Source: Polynucleobacter sp. AP-Melu-500A-A1
GTDB taxonomy: Bacteria; Pseudomonadota; Gammaproteobacteria; Burkholderiales; Burkholderiaceae
Direction of reading: 5' to 3'
Assembly (NCBI RefSeq): GCF_018882125.1
Contig: NZ_JACVOZ010000003.1
Location: 310,001 to 374,000 of the forward strand
Length of the DNA: 64,000 nt
Of this stretch, positions 34,939 through 43,221 are shown piece after piece (position 1 is the stretch's first letter; the number at the start of each line of letters is the position of its first letter). The notes beneath the pieces were generated by a model, which did not search any database, was not told where the DNA came from, and was given only the letters and a program-made list of their open reading frames with translations. The position numbers and the translations under genes were made by a program.

Positions 34939-36588
34939 ATGCCATTGCCACCCATCCCAACTCAAATTGCTGATCAAGTAAAACTGAATCGCAAGGACAC
35001 CCCTGATTTAAAGAAACGTCCTGCCACAGCAAAAGCAGTAGTGATGGAAACCTCTGATTGGACCAATGATGTAGAAGAAGACTTTTCTGCGGCTGAAGTA
35101 GCGCTTGAAAAAATTAAGAGTGATCGCAGCCCTTTTGATGGCGACAGAAAAGAATCTGTACCTGCAAAACCAAAACGTGTAATCCGCACAGGACCACCGA
35201 GCTTATTCGTTCTAGATACAAACGTCCTGATGCATGATCCAAGCTCGCTGTTCCGTTTCTCTGAACATGACTTATATCTGCCAATGACCACTCTAGAAGA
35301 GCTGGATAACCATAAGAAAGGCATGACCGAAGTCGCACGCAATGCCCGCACGGTCAGCAGATCGCTCGATCAGTTAATTGCAGGAACAAGCGGTACTTTG
35401 GATGAGGGTATCCCACTCAATAAGCTGGGTAACCATGATGTCTCAGGACGTCTCTTCTTCCAAACCAAACTCTCCACACAGCCTTTGCCTGAGGGGCTAC
35501 CTGAGGGTAAAGGTGATAACCTGATTTTGGCAGTAGTCAGTGAGCTTCAGAAAACCCGCAATGGTCAAGAAGTCGTGTTGGTATCAAAAGATATCAACAT
35601 GCGCATCAAAGCACGTGCCCTCGGTTTACCAGCTGAAGATTATTTCAATGATCAAGTATTAGAAGATCGTGACCTGATGTATTCAGGAGTGATGACTTTG
35701 CCTGCAGATTTCTGGCCAAAACATGGCAAGGATATGGAAAGTTGGTCTGACTCAAAATCTGGCACCATGTTCTACCGTGTAACAGGACCTTCCGTTCTAA
35801 GCATGCTAGTAAATCAATTTGTATATCAAGAAAATCCGGATGGCTCAACCCCGTTCTACGCACAGGTACGAGAGATCAATGGTAAAACAGCCCTCCTACA
35901 AACATTAAGAGATTTTTCTCACCAAAAGAATAATGTCTGGAGCGTAACGGCCCGTAACCGTGAGCAAAACTTTGCCATGAATTTGCTCATGAATCCTGAT
36001 ATCGACTTTGTGACACTTTTAGGTCAGGCTGGCACTGGAAAAACCTTACTGGCCTTGGCTTCTGGCCTAGAGCAAGTGCTTGATAGCAAACGCTATAACG
36101 AAATCATTATCACCCGTGCCACAGTTCCAGTTGGCGAAGATATTGGTTTCTTACCAGGAACCGAGGAAGAAAAAATGCAACCTTGGATGGGTGCATTTGA
36201 TGACAATCTTGAGGTTCTTCAACGCAATGATGATAGTGCGGGAGAATGGGGTCGCGCAGCAACTCAAGAACTGATCCGGTCACGTATAAAGGTAAAGAGT
36301 ATGAACTTTATGCGAGGCAGAACTTTTGTGAGTAAGTTTGTCATTATCGACGAAGCGCAAAACTTAACACCAAAACAAATGAAGACTTTGGTAACCCGTG
36401 CAGGCCCAGGGACCAAGATTATTTGTCTAGGCAATATTGCACAGATCGATACTCCTTACTTAACTGAAGGCTCATCTGGTCTAACCTATGTAGTCGATCG
36501 CTTTAAAGGTTGGCGCCATAGTGGTCACGTGACACTTGCGCGTGGTGAGCGTTCACGTCTTGCGGATCATGCAGCTGACGCACTGTAA
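34939..36588 (+). CDS. PIN domain-PhoH ATPase fusion protein (PhoH2 type)
   Basis: A 549-residue two-domain protein. After a disordered, charged N-terminus (to about residue 85), a PIN nuclease domain begins PSLFVLDTNVLMHDPSS, with further acidic residues (TTLEELDNHK; DNLILAV). A PhoH RNA helicase-like ATPase follows, with Walker A GQAGTGKTLLAL (about residue 360) and Walker B FVIIDEAQNLTP. PIN-PhoH proteins (PhoH2) are reported to have ATP-dependent RNA unwinding and RNase activity in mycobacteria. I start at the ATG at 34939 with AGGAGA upstream; a longer frame begins in the terminator. Confidence 0.9.
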   Translation: MPLPPIPTQIADQVKLNRKDTPDLKKRPATAKAVVMETSDWTNDVEEDFSAAEVALEKIKSDRSPFDGDRKESVPAKPKRVIRTGPPSLFVLDTNVLMHDPSSLFRFSEHDLYLPMTTLEELDNHKKGMTEVARNARTVSRSLDQLIAGTSGTLDEGIPLNKLGNHDVSGRLFFQTKLSTQPLPEGLPEGKGDNLILAVVSELQKTRNGQEVVLVSKDINMRIKARALGLPAEDYFNDQVLEDRDLMYSGVMTLPADFWPKHGKDMESWSDSKSGTMFYRVTGPSVLSMLVNQFVYQENPDGSTPFYAQVREINGKTALLQTLRDFSHQKNNVWSVTARNREQNFAMNLLMNPDIDFVTLLGQAGTGKTLLALASGLEQVLDSKRYNEIIITRATVPVGEDIGFLPGTEEEKMQPWMGAFDDNLEVLQRNDDSAGEWGRAATQELIRSRIKVKSMNFMRGRTFVSKFVIIDEAQNLTPKQMKTLVTRAGPGTKIICLGNIAQIDTPYLTEGSSGLTYVVDRFKGWRHSGHVTLARGERSRLADHAADAL

Positions 36589-37105
36589 TCAAGCCCTCTC
36601 ATGCCGCACTCTCATTGGGTGCGGCATTTTTATTTGCGCGCTTTTATTCTTGAATGGCTGTAGTACGTTTAGTGGAAGATCTGCCAGTTCTAAAGTTTCT
36701 CAATTTAAGCAAGATACGAGTGTAGGTACTGAAGACATCTCGATTGCCGCAGTGGGCCTAGTAGGCGTGCCTTATCGCTATGGCGGAAACAATCCTAAAG
36801 CGGGTTTTGACTGTAGCGGACTCATTGGGTATGTATATCTTAAATCTGCAAATATCAAATTGCCCCGCACGATACAGGATATGAGCACCAAAGGAAAAGG
36901 GATTGATGATCAAGCCCCAGCCCCGGGTGATCTTGTCTTCTTTAACACCACTGGCGATAAATACTCCCATGCTGGAATTTATGTAGGTCAGGGACGCTTT
37001 GTCCATGCACCAAGCTCAGGTGGTACTGTCCGGCTTGAACAAATAGAGAGCCCCTATTGGGCATCTAGATTTACAGAAGCTAGAAGATTAGCAGCATCAA
37101 AATAA
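36569..37105 (+). CDS. NlpC/P60 (C40) cell-wall hydrolase lipoprotein
   Basis: A 178-residue predicted outer-membrane lipoprotein. The signal sequence ends in the lipobox LFLNGC with lipidated cysteine C31. The NlpC/P60 domain follows, with catalytic cysteine in GFDCSGLIGYVY, histidine in YSHAGIYVG and a third polar site in FVHAPSSGG. Such enzymes cleave D-Glu-mDAP bonds in peptidoglycan (Spr/MepS type). I prefer the ATG at 36569, which overlaps phoH by 20 bases; a longer TTG start is less likely. Its signal-peptide codons contain a strong terminator hairpin. Confidence 0.88.
   Translation: MQLTHCNQALSCRTLIGCGIFICALLFLNGCSTFSGRSASSKVSQFKQDTSVGTEDISIAAVGLVGVPYRYGGNNPKAGFDCSGLIGYVYLKSANIKLPRTIQDMSTKGKGIDDQAPAPGDLVFFNTTGDKYSHAGIYVGQGRFVHAPSSGGTVRLEQIESPYWASRFTEARRLAASK
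36601..36635 (+). terminator. Terminator-like hairpin inside the NlpC lipoprotein signal sequence
   Basis: ATGCCGCAC (36601-36609) and GTGCGGCAT (36619-36627) make a perfect 9-bp stem with a 9-base loop. It is followed by TTTTTATTT (the first T pairs in the stem). It begins 12 bases after the phoH stop, the expected place for a phoH terminator, yet it is within the next reading frame. Confidence 0.75.
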
Positions 37106-37154
37106 ATTCTCACTAGAGACAATATCTTTGTCTTATTCTCGGAATATGATGGTC

Positions 37155-37180
37155 ACAAAGTAGGAAATCATTTACTTTGT
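37155..37180. promoter_or_regulatory. Inverted repeat upstream of the small secreted protein
   Basis: ACAAAGTA (37155-37162) and TACTTTGT (37173-37180) are perfect 8-base inverted arms around a 10-base spacer, 46 bases upstream of the start codon. It has the geometry of an operator for a dimeric regulator, or a leader hairpin. No T-run follows. Confidence 0.4.
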
Positions 37181-37225
37181 AGTCTGTAGTAGCAATGTTG
37201 ATTCCAAACCATCAGGAGAAATCGT

Positions 37226-37492
37226 ATGAAAAAGTTCCTCATCGCTTTAAGTATTGCATTGAGTTTTTCTGCTTCCGCATTTGCAGCAACACAAGCGGAG
37301 TGTGAAGCAAAGGCAGTAAGCAAGGATGGCAAACCCATTTATGGTGCCGCTAAAGAAGCTTCCATTAAAAAATGTATGGGTGGCGCACCTGCTGCTCCTG
37401 ATTGTGAAGCAAAAGCAGTGAGCAAAGATGGTAAGCCACTATATGGCGCAGCCAAAGAAGCTTCTATTAAGAAATGTGAAGGCGGCAAGTAA
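37226..37492 (+). CDS. Small secreted protein with two 25-residue cysteine-flanked repeats (PsiF-like)
   Basis: An 88-residue exported protein. A clear signal peptide (KKFLIALSIALSFSASAFA/AT) is followed by two nearly identical 25-residue repeats running from cysteine to cysteine: residues 26-50 and 60-84, joined by a GGAPAAP linker. Each repeat contains CEAKAVSKDGKP and KEASIKKC. The four cysteines could form one disulfide per repeat in the periplasm. The spacing of cysteines and the K-x-C end resemble PsiF repeats, but this is a weak family call. An AGGAGAA site precedes the ATG. Confidence 0.8.
   Translation: MKKFLIALSIALSFSASAFAATQAECEAKAVSKDGKPIYGAAKEASIKKCMGGAPAAPDCEAKAVSKDGKPLYGAAKEASIKKCEGGK
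37301..37477 (+). repeat. Tandem 75-base coding duplication in the small secreted protein
   Basis: Units 37301-37375 and 37403-37477 encode 25 residues each and differ at only one amino acid (Ile versus Leu at position 13), with mostly third-base DNA differences. They are separated by 27 bases. The silent divergence indicates an old duplication kept under protein-level selection. Confidence 0.9.
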
Positions 37493-37513
37493 ATCTTTTT
37501 ATCGCATCTCTTC

Positions 37514-37548
37514 AATTAAAAAGCCTCGCAATGCGAGGCTTTTTAATT
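37514..37548. terminator. Bidirectional terminator between the PsiF-like gene and dnaB
   Basis: A perfect 16-bp inverted repeat (arms 37514-37529 and 37533-37548, core AAAGCCTCGC/GCGAGGCTTT) with an AAT loop. T-runs occur on both strands, so it can stop both converging transcripts. Confidence 0.95.
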
Positions 37549-37567
37549 ATGGGGTACTCGATAACCT

Positions 37568-39007
37568 TTAGAAGGGTTCGTAACCACCAGAAGAATAGCC
37601 AATAGAGCCCACTGCCAAATTATCAAACTTGGTATAGGGTCCTTGCCAGCTCAAACGTATAGTTCCAATTGGGCCATTACGTTGCTTGCCGATAATAATC
37701 TCTGCAACCCCTTTATCAGTTGTGGTGTCAGGGTGATACACCTCATCACGATAAATAAACATAATCACATCGGCATCTTGCTCGATCGCGCCCGATTCAC
37801 GTAAATCAGACATGATTGGACGTTTGTTTGGACGTTGCTCTAGACCACGATTGAGTTGTGATAATGCTACAACTGGACACTGCAATTCTTTAGCAAGTGA
37901 TTTGAGTGAGCGTGAGATTTCAGAGATCTCAGTAGCACGGTTTTCTGATCCTGAACCACTCATCAACTGCAAATAATCAATCACTACCAGCCCTAAGGTA
38001 CCGCCGAAGTTTCTGGCAATACGACGGGCTCTAGCACGCAATTCTAAGCTGGATAAGGCGCCTGTTTCATCTATCAAAATTTGGGTATTACTTAGACGCG
38101 CAATCGCATCCGTTACACGCGGCCATTCATCATCTTGCAATTTACCTGTACGCATACGACTTTGATCTACGCGACCAACGGAGCCTAACAAACGCGCCGC
38201 TAATTGCTCACCTGACATTTCCATTGAAAATATGACAACTGGTAAGCCTTCGGCTAAGGCCACGTTTTCGGCAATATTCAATGCCATTGCGGTTTTTCCC
38301 ATCGAAGGTCTTCCCGCAATGATGACTAGGTCACCCTTTTGCAAACCACTGGTTTGTTTATCAAGGTCAATAAAGCCCGTTGCTATCCCAGTGATATCGC
38401 TGCCACCTTGGCGGTTATAGAGTTCATCAATTCTGGCGACCACTGAACGCAGTAAAGGCTCAATTTCCAGATAGTCAGATTTGCGACTCCCTTCTTCACC
38501 AATTTGCAAAATGCGCGATTCTGCTTCATCTAGCAGCGTTCTCACAGAACGCCCTTCAGGAATAAAAGCAGAACTCACAATGCTGTCAGAAACTTCGATC
38601 AAGCGACGCAAGATACTGCGATCGCGCACAATATCTGCATAACCTTTGATATTGGCAGCGCTAGGCGTGCTTTGAGCTAAAGAGTTTAAGTAATCAATAC
38701 CAACGAGGTCGCCACCCTGCTCTGATTTGACTGCTTCATGCACAGTAATAACGTCAGCTGGCTGGTTGTCGCTGACTAAACGCTGAATGACCTTATAGAT
38801 CAGAGCATGTTCAGGGCGATAGAAATCTTTATCAGTTAATACACCACCTAGGCGATCCCAGGCTGTGTTATCGATCAGTAGACCACCGAGCAAAGACTGC
38901 TCGGCTTCTACAGAATGCGGCGGGACTTTTAAAGCCTGCACGACTGCATCCCCAGAACCCATCATGCCGGGATTCAGCATAACGGAACGTGGACGGGATT
39001 CAGCCAT
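37568..39007 (-). CDS. dnaB: Replicative DNA helicase DnaB
   Basis: The hexameric helicase that unwinds DNA at the replication fork. The 479-residue protein has the N-terminal DnaB domain (VPPHSVEAEQSLLGGLLIDN), Walker A GRPSMGKTAMALN in the RecA-like domain, Walker B LVVIDYLQLM, and C-terminal motif QRNGPIGTIRLSW. No intein interrupts it. It is the last gene of the rpsF-priB-rpsR-rplI-dnaB series, an order known in betaproteobacteria, and ends at a bidirectional terminator. Confidence 0.98.
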   Translation of the reverse strand: MAESRPRSVMLNPGMMGSGDAVVQALKVPPHSVEAEQSLLGGLLIDNTAWDRLGGVLTDKDFYRPEHALIYKVIQRLVSDNQPADVITVHEAVKSEQGGDLVGIDYLNSLAQSTPSAANIKGYADIVRDRSILRRLIEVSDSIVSSAFIPEGRSVRTLLDEAESRILQIGEEGSRKSDYLEIEPLLRSVVARIDELYNRQGGSDITGIATGFIDLDKQTSGLQKGDLVIIAGRPSMGKTAMALNIAENVALAEGLPVVIFSMEMSGEQLAARLLGSVGRVDQSRMRTGKLQDDEWPRVTDAIARLSNTQILIDETGALSSLELRARARRIARNFGGTLGLVVIDYLQLMSGSGSENRATEISEISRSLKSLAKELQCPVVALSQLNRGLEQRPNKRPIMSDLRESGAIEQDADVIMFIYRDEVYHPDTTTDKGVAEIIIGKQRNGPIGTIRLSWQGPYTKFDNLAVGSIGYSSGGYEPF

Positions 39008-39031
39008 GAGGCTAGTTTACAGATGTAAAAC

Positions 39032-39484
39032 TTAAGCTTGCTCGCCAACTACACGAATAGTGATATCAGCCACTACATCGGTATGCACAGCAACCGCTAC
39101 AGGGTGATCACCAACCATTTTCAACGGGCCAGTAGGCAAACGAACGGAGGCTTTCTCAATCGTAAAGCCCTTAGCTTTTAAAGCATCAGCGATGTCATGA
39201 TTGGTTACAGAACCAAACAAACGACCGTCAACACCCGCTTTTTGACCGATTTCGAGTACTAAGTCTTTCAGCTTTGCGCCAATAGCTTGGGCAGCAGCCA
39301 ATTTCTCGGCAGCCACTTTTTCCAACTCAGCACGACGGACTGCAAAGTCAGCGATAGCTGCGTCAGTTGCACGACGTGCTTTGCGTTGTGGGATTAAGAA
39401 ATTGCGAGCGTAACCGTCTTTAACACGAACGATGTCACCAAGGTTGCCCAAGTTGATTACTTTTTCTAAAAGAATGATTTGCAT
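39032..39484 (-). CDS. rplI: 50S ribosomal protein L9
   Basis: A 150-residue L9 with the N-terminal rRNA-binding domain signature [33 protein letters not shown] long connecting helix rich in alanine/lysine (about residues 40-75) and a C-terminal domain follow. Length and sequence are canonical. It lies 13 bases after rpsR, with a GAGGGCTCCT-type region between, in the S6 operon. Confidence 0.98.
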   Translation of the reverse strand: MQIILLEKVINLGNLGDIVRVKDGYARNFLIPQRKARRATDAAIADFAVRRAELEKVAAEKLAAAQAIGAKLKDLVLEIGQKAGVDGRLFGSVTNHDIADALKAKGFTIEKASVRLPTGPLKMVGDHPVAVAVHTDVVADITIRVVGEQA

Positions 39485-39497
39485 TGAGGGCTCCTAA

Positions 39498-39770
39498 TTA
39501 TTTCTTATGTTGATCGGAGAATGGCAGCAAAGCCAAGAAACGGGCACGCTTGATAGCAGTGTCTAACTGACGCTGATATTTTGCTTTTGTACCTGTTAAA
39601 CGAGCAGGAGTGATCTTGGCGTTTTCGCCAATAAAATCCTTCAATGTATCTACATCTTTGTAGTCAATCTGTTCTACGCCAGCAACAGTGAAACGGCAAT
39701 AACGTTTACGCTTGAACAATGGGTTCTGAGCTGGTTTCTTTTTGAAATCGGGTTTCTTTCCAAACGCCAT
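39498..39770 (-). CDS. rpsR: 30S ribosomal protein S18
   Basis: A 90-residue S18 with the core motif [33 protein letters not shown] and a basic N-terminal extension ([13 protein letters not shown]). S18 binds S6 in the small-subunit platform; its gene lies two positions from rpsF, with priB between. A GAGGAAATC site precedes the ATG. Confidence 0.98.
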   Translation of the reverse strand: MAFGKKPDFKKKPAQNPLFKRKRYCRFTVAGVEQIDYKDVDTLKDFIGENAKITPARLTGTKAKYQRQLDTAIKRARFLALLPFSDQHKK

Positions 39771-39783
39771 GATGATTTCCTCT

Positions 39784-40077
39784 TTAATTTTTCAATTGAA
39801 TATGGGTAATATGGAAAACAAGTCTTTGATTACGCAAGGTCTTGGGTGCTAAAAATCCTTCAAACACTGCTTGGGTTCCTAAGTCCATTTGCTCAATGCC
39901 CTTTTGAATAGGGCCTATTGCAAGGGCTTCCACGCTCATCTGAATTTTCCTTGCCACTCCTACCTCGTTTGCTTGACCGCTATGTTCCAGCTGGCAATGC
40001 ATCACCGGTATTCCTGCAGGTGTAAATCGAATCGCGTCTTTAGATACCAAGATTGCAGTGAGGGTGAAATGATTCAA
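39784..40077 (-). CDS. priB: Primosomal replication protein N (PriB)
   Basis: A 97-residue OB-fold single-strand DNA-binding protein that helps PriA reload the replisome at stalled forks. It is recognised from its size, the SSB-like [31 protein letters not shown] start, and its fixed place between rpsF and rpsR. The gap to rpsF is 59 bases and to rpsR 13 bases. Sequence conservation in this family is low, so context carries much of the call. Confidence 0.9.
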   Translation of the reverse strand: MNHFTLTAILVSKDAIRFTPAGIPVMHCQLEHSGQANEVGVARKIQMSVEALAIGPIQKGIEQMDLGTQAVFEGFLAPKTLRNQRLVFHITHIQLKN

Positions 40078-40136
40078 CGCCGCTCCGCCACTCTGATACG
40101 TTTTCTAGTCTCTGTATTCCTCTTCAAATTTATAAC

Positions 40137-40511
40137 TTAGGCTGTCGCTACAGGAGCTTCAGTTTGAGCTGATTTACGCGCTTCTTCACGTTGCACTTCT
40201 TTCATCATGATGGAAGGCTCAGTTTCAGCTTTCTTAGTCTTGATAATGAGGTGACGCAAAACAGCATCATTAAATTTGAATGCATGCTCGAGCTCTTCCA
40301 GAGTTTTCTGGTCGCACTCAATGTTCATGCAAACGTAATGGGCTTTAGCAAGCTTGTCGATCATGTAAGCCATCTGACGACGACCCCAATCTTCAATACG
40401 ATGAATTTTGCCGCCCGCAGCTGCTAATGTAGCTTTGTAGCGATCGATCATCGCAGGCACTTGCTCGCTTTGGTCCGGATGGACGATAAAAACGATTTCA
40501 TAATGACGCAT
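40137..40511 (-). CDS. rpsF: 30S ribosomal protein S6
   Basis: A 124-residue S6, beginning [21 protein letters not shown] and containing the [18 protein letters not shown] core. It has a C-terminal tail with acidic and alanine residues (to about residue 124). First gene of the S6 operon, with an AAGGAGTG ribosome-binding site. A long hairpin in its 5' leader is a candidate for S6:S18 feedback control. Confidence 0.98.
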   Translation of the reverse strand: MRHYEIVFIVHPDQSEQVPAMIDRYKATLAAAGGKIHRIEDWGRRQMAYMIDKLAKAHYVCMNIECDQKTLEELEHAFKFNDAVLRHLIIKTKKAETEPSIMMKEVQREEARKSAQTEAPVATA

Positions 40512-40534
40512 CTAACACTCCTTAAGGATAAAGT

Positions 40535-40584
40535 CACCTGGGCGTCTTGCTAACTTCCGATGGTTTTTAAAGTTAGCGCCAGTG
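40535..40584 (-). promoter_or_regulatory. Hairpin in the rpsF 5' leader (possible S6:S18 binding element)
   Basis: On the minus strand CTAACTT/AAGTTAG form a 7-bp upper stem. The flanks CACTGGCG and CGCCCAGGTG extend it with small bulges. The element ends 24 bases before the rpsF ATG. S6:S18 leader hairpins are known in many bacteria; identity is inferred from position only. Confidence 0.4.
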
Positions 40585-40647
40585 TGACAAGGTAGTAACA
40601 AATTGTAGGTAAAACTTACAACACTTTTAAAGCCGCTTTTTCAGCGC

Positions 40648-41721
40648 TTACCCAATAACAGGCAAGACCGCTATTCTAGCAAAAAAATCCTGCCAAGTCA
40701 GGGGTTTACCCATCATCTTTGCTTGTTTTTCAGCATTAAGAGCCAACTGAAGCGCAATTCTGGCTCTGGGAGCAGTCAAACTACCGGCAGCTAAGTAGCC
40801 AATGGGATCTTTTTCAGGAATATCAGAATAGGTTATGCCTGCGCCTGTCCTAGTGGTTCTCACCAAGGCAATGCCTTTGCTCACTCCCAGCGTCAGCGGA
40901 GCCTGCCATGCATCATGAAAGCCCCCCATTCCACTACCAGCCAGCACCAAGCCTTTAACCTCACTATCCAACCAAAGGGATACCGTCTCAGGACGTGCGC
41001 CAGCATGACTAGTCAAAATTTCTACCCAAGGCCATTCACCACCCTCTGGAATCGGCAGATCTTCTGTCCAGGCAGCTTGGACAGCCTTCACACCGGATAA
41101 CCAGGATGGATTAATTAAACCGGCTGAACTACTAGGAGAAGCCTGAAGTGGAGCATTGAGTGCGGTTGTATGGCGTTTTGCCAAGTCCATTGCCAGACAA
41201 GCCCTGCCGTCCATTACCGCATAAATGCCGCCCGGACAGTTATCTAAGGGGGTTGCAGCCCATTTCACAGCATCCAGTAAATTCGATGGCCCATCGGCTC
41301 CGGGAGCGTTGCTGGGGATCATAGCACCCGTCAGAATGACCCGTTTGCCGAGTCGATTTGCATGTCGACCACAAGTTAACTGCAAAAAAATCCCCGTTTC
41401 CTCAATGGTGTCAGTGCCATGGGTGACTACGATTCCTAATATGGCTGGATCCTCGAGGGATGCATAAACACGCTCTCCAAGACTGCTTAGCAAGGGTTCA
41501 GATAAGTTACGGCTATTGATGTTGGCCAACTGCTGGGAAATCAGATTTACCCCTTTAGGGATGGCGGATTTAATATGCGACACCAGTGATTCCACACCCA
41601 CCTGCCCAGCAGCATATTCCAGCGGCCTTTCTGCAGCAGATGCCAGTCCCGCAATGGTGCCACCCATCCCTAATACCAAAATATAGGGTGATTTTTCAGG
41701 GTGCATTAGATTTGAGCTCAT
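40648..41721 (-). CDS. L-asparaginase family protein
   Basis: A 357-residue type I/II asparaginase-fold enzyme hydrolysing asparagine to aspartate and ammonia. The two threonine motifs are visible: [13 protein letters not shown] near residue 15 and [13 protein letters not shown] near residue 98, the latter supplying the catalytic Thr-Asp. [17 protein letters not shown] is also typical. There is no signal peptide, so a cytoplasmic location is likely. It is divergent from lexA, with 62 bases between start codons, and stands alone downstream of the S6 operon promoter region. Confidence 0.9.
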   Translation of the reverse strand: MSSNLMHPEKSPYILVLGMGGTIAGLASAAERPLEYAAGQVGVESLVSHIKSAIPKGVNLISQQLANINSRNLSEPLLSSLGERVYASLEDPAILGIVVTHGTDTIEETGIFLQLTCGRHANRLGKRVILTGAMIPSNAPGADGPSNLLDAVKWAATPLDNCPGGIYAVMDGRACLAMDLAKRHTTALNAPLQASPSSSAGLINPSWLSGVKAVQAAWTEDLPIPEGGEWPWVEILTSHAGARPETVSLWLDSEVKGLVLAGSGMGGFHDAWQAPLTLGVSKGIALVRTTRTGAGITYSDIPEKDPIGYLAAGSLTAPRARIALQLALNAEKQAKMMGKPLTWQDFFARIAVLPVIG

Positions 41722-41748
41722 CTTTCCATTATCCCCCGCTAAAAATCC

Positions 41749-41782
41749 TTGAATTCTTAAATACTGCTGTATACAATCCCAG
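41749..41782 (+). promoter_or_regulatory. lexA promoter with overlapping SOS box
   Basis: TTGAAT (41749-41754) and TACAAT (41772-41777) with an ideal 17-base spacer form a sigma-70 promoter. The LexA-box pattern CTG-N10-CAG (CTGTATACAATCCCAG, 41767-41782) overlaps the -10 element, so LexA would block its own promoter. The expected start point coincides with the lexA ATG at 41784. Confidence 0.8.
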
Positions 41783-41783
41783 T

Positions 41784-42503
41784 ATGGACATAAATACAGT
41801 CGATTATCTTGAGGAGCTGACTGCCCTCCCTAAGCTCACTCCCCGTCAGAGCGAGATCTTGGAACTCATTTCTAGGGCGATCGATGAAAGTGGCTTGCCA
41901 CCTACACGCGCAGAAATTGCCAATCAACTTGGCTTTGCGTCTGCCAATGCCGCCGAAGAGCACTTACGTGCGCTAGCAAAAAAAGGCTACATCGAACTCA
42001 CCCCCGGCACATCGCGCGGTATTCGCATTCCAAATCGTTTTAATCAAACACAACACTCTAATCAATACCGTCAGATGTCTTTGCCATCGGGTGCGCTACA
42101 ACAACTCACGCTGCCATTAATTGGGCGTGTTGCTGCAGGATCTCCCATCATGGCAGTGGAGCATATTGAAAAACAAGTGCCAATCGATCCAAACTTATTT
42201 AGTAAAGGTGCGGATTACTTGTTAAAAGTAAAAGGTATGAGCATGCGCGATGCAGGCATCTTAGATGGTGATTATTTGGCTGTAAGAAAAACCACTGAAG
42301 TTCGCAATGGCGATATTGTGGTTGCTCGCCTTGACGATGAAGTCACTGTCAAGCGCTGGCTGCAAAAGAAAACTGCGAATGGCATGGTCATTGAATTGCA
42401 AGCAGAAAATCCAGACTTCAAAAATATTGTGGTCGATAGCCGCCAAACTAACTTTGCTATTGAAGGTCAGGCTGTAGGGCTCATCAGGGCTGAAGGCCTA
42501 TAA
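41784..42503 (+). CDS. lexA: SOS repressor LexA
   Basis: A self-cleaving repressor of DNA-damage genes. The 239-residue protein has an N-terminal winged helix ([29 protein letters not shown]), the scissile Ala118-Gly119 in VAAGSP, and the catalytic dyad Ser153 (GMSM) and Lys190 (TVKRW). It carries about 17 extra N-terminal residues compared with the usual MxxLTxRQ start. The ATG at 41784 has no Shine-Dalgarno sequence and falls at the predicted transcription start, so the mRNA may be leaderless. A terminator follows. Confidence 0.96.
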   Translation: MDINTVDYLEELTALPKLTPRQSEILELISRAIDESGLPPTRAEIANQLGFASANAAEEHLRALAKKGYIELTPGTSRGIRIPNRFNQTQHSNQYRQMSLPSGALQQLTLPLIGRVAAGSPIMAVEHIEKQVPIDPNLFSKGADYLLKVKGMSMRDAGILDGDYLAVRKTTEVRNGDIVVARLDDEVTVKRWLQKKTANGMVIELQAENPDFKNIVVDSRQTNFAIEGQAVGLIRAEGL

Positions 42504-42517
42504 AGCAGTGGGCTAAA

Positions 42518-42547
42518 GAAAAAGACCTCTTTAAGAGGTCTTTTTTT
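42518..42547 (+). terminator. Rho-independent terminator after lexA
   Basis: AAAGACCTCT pairs with AGAGGTCTTT around a TTA loop, followed by further T. It lies 15 bases after the lexA stop. A-runs before the stem may let it serve the converging lipoprotein gene too. Confidence 0.9.
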
Positions 42548-42574
42548 ATTGCATCGAATATCTATTTTCTAGAC

Positions 42575-43030
42575 TTATTTTTTGGGAGCTATGACGTTTG
42601 CATTCTTAGGGGATGCTGTTATCGTAATCAATGTTTTAGGTCCTGTAAAAGAACCATCATTTAATTCCACAGTAGAAGTCCGATCACCTTTAGTAAAAAC
42701 CAAGATGCTCGTCTTTGCTTTGATTGCACTGACTGTAGTCCATCCTGCCTTAGGATATTCAGCTTGGAAGAAAGCGTAAATATCTGTTGAATTTTGTACT
42801 CCAGATAAAACTGCTCTACCAACCCAGTTATCGCCGCGTCCAATAATTAAAGAATCGGCGCTCAAAATTTTAGAGCCTGCAGGCAATGGCATATCCCCCA
42901 AGAGTTGTGCCTGGATTTCTTGAGCCTCGCTTGAGGCACTAGAAGAATCACCAGATGAAGCACATGCGAGCAACATCAATGAAAGTAATGTTGCGGAGAT
43001 GCTGCCTCTAGAAAAAATGGAGAAATTCAT
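42575..43030 (-). CDS. Predicted lipoprotein of unknown function
   Basis: A 151-residue predicted lipoprotein. The signal sequence runs from the ATG at 43030 through a hydrophobic stretch to the lipobox LMLLACAS. A serine-rich linker (SSGDSSSASSEA) follows. The mature domain contains MPLPAGSKILSADSLIIGRGDNWVGR and a C-terminal STVELNDGSFTGPKTLITITAS strand region, suggesting a small beta-rich domain. I recognise no catalytic motif. A longer TTG start was rejected as it adds a non-signal stretch. It lies downstream of tRNA-Cys on the same strand and converges with lexA. Confidence 0.8.
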   Translation of the reverse strand: MNFSIFSRGSISATLLSLMLLACASSGDSSSASSEAQEIQAQLLGDMPLPAGSKILSADSLIIGRGDNWVGRAVLSGVQNSTDIYAFFQAEYPKAGWTTVSAIKAKTSILVFTKGDRTSTVELNDGSFTGPKTLITITASPKNANVIAPKK

Positions 43031-43098
43031 AATCTGTTTACCTAACAATTGAATAAAACCATTTTAGGGAATGTCCTTAAATCGTCAAGGCAAATTAC

Positions 43099-43172
43099 TG
43101 GAGGCGCGTGAGGGAATCGAACCCCCGTACGAAGCTTTGCAGGCTCCTGCCTAACCACTCGGCCAACGCGCC
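43099..43172 (-). tRNA. tRNA-Cys (anticodon GCA)
   Basis: Read on the minus strand, the acceptor GGCGCGT pairs with ACGCGCC. The anticodon stem GGAGC/GCUUC encloses CTGCAAA (anticodon GCA). The T-arm GTTCGATTC is present and CCA is encoded. The 74-base gene lies 49 bases downstream of tRNA-Gly in the uvrC-pgsA-tRNA series. Confidence 0.97.
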
Positions 43173-43221
43173 AAATACTTTAATCAAAAATGGGAAGCTT
43201 TTTAGGGCTTCCCATCGAACT

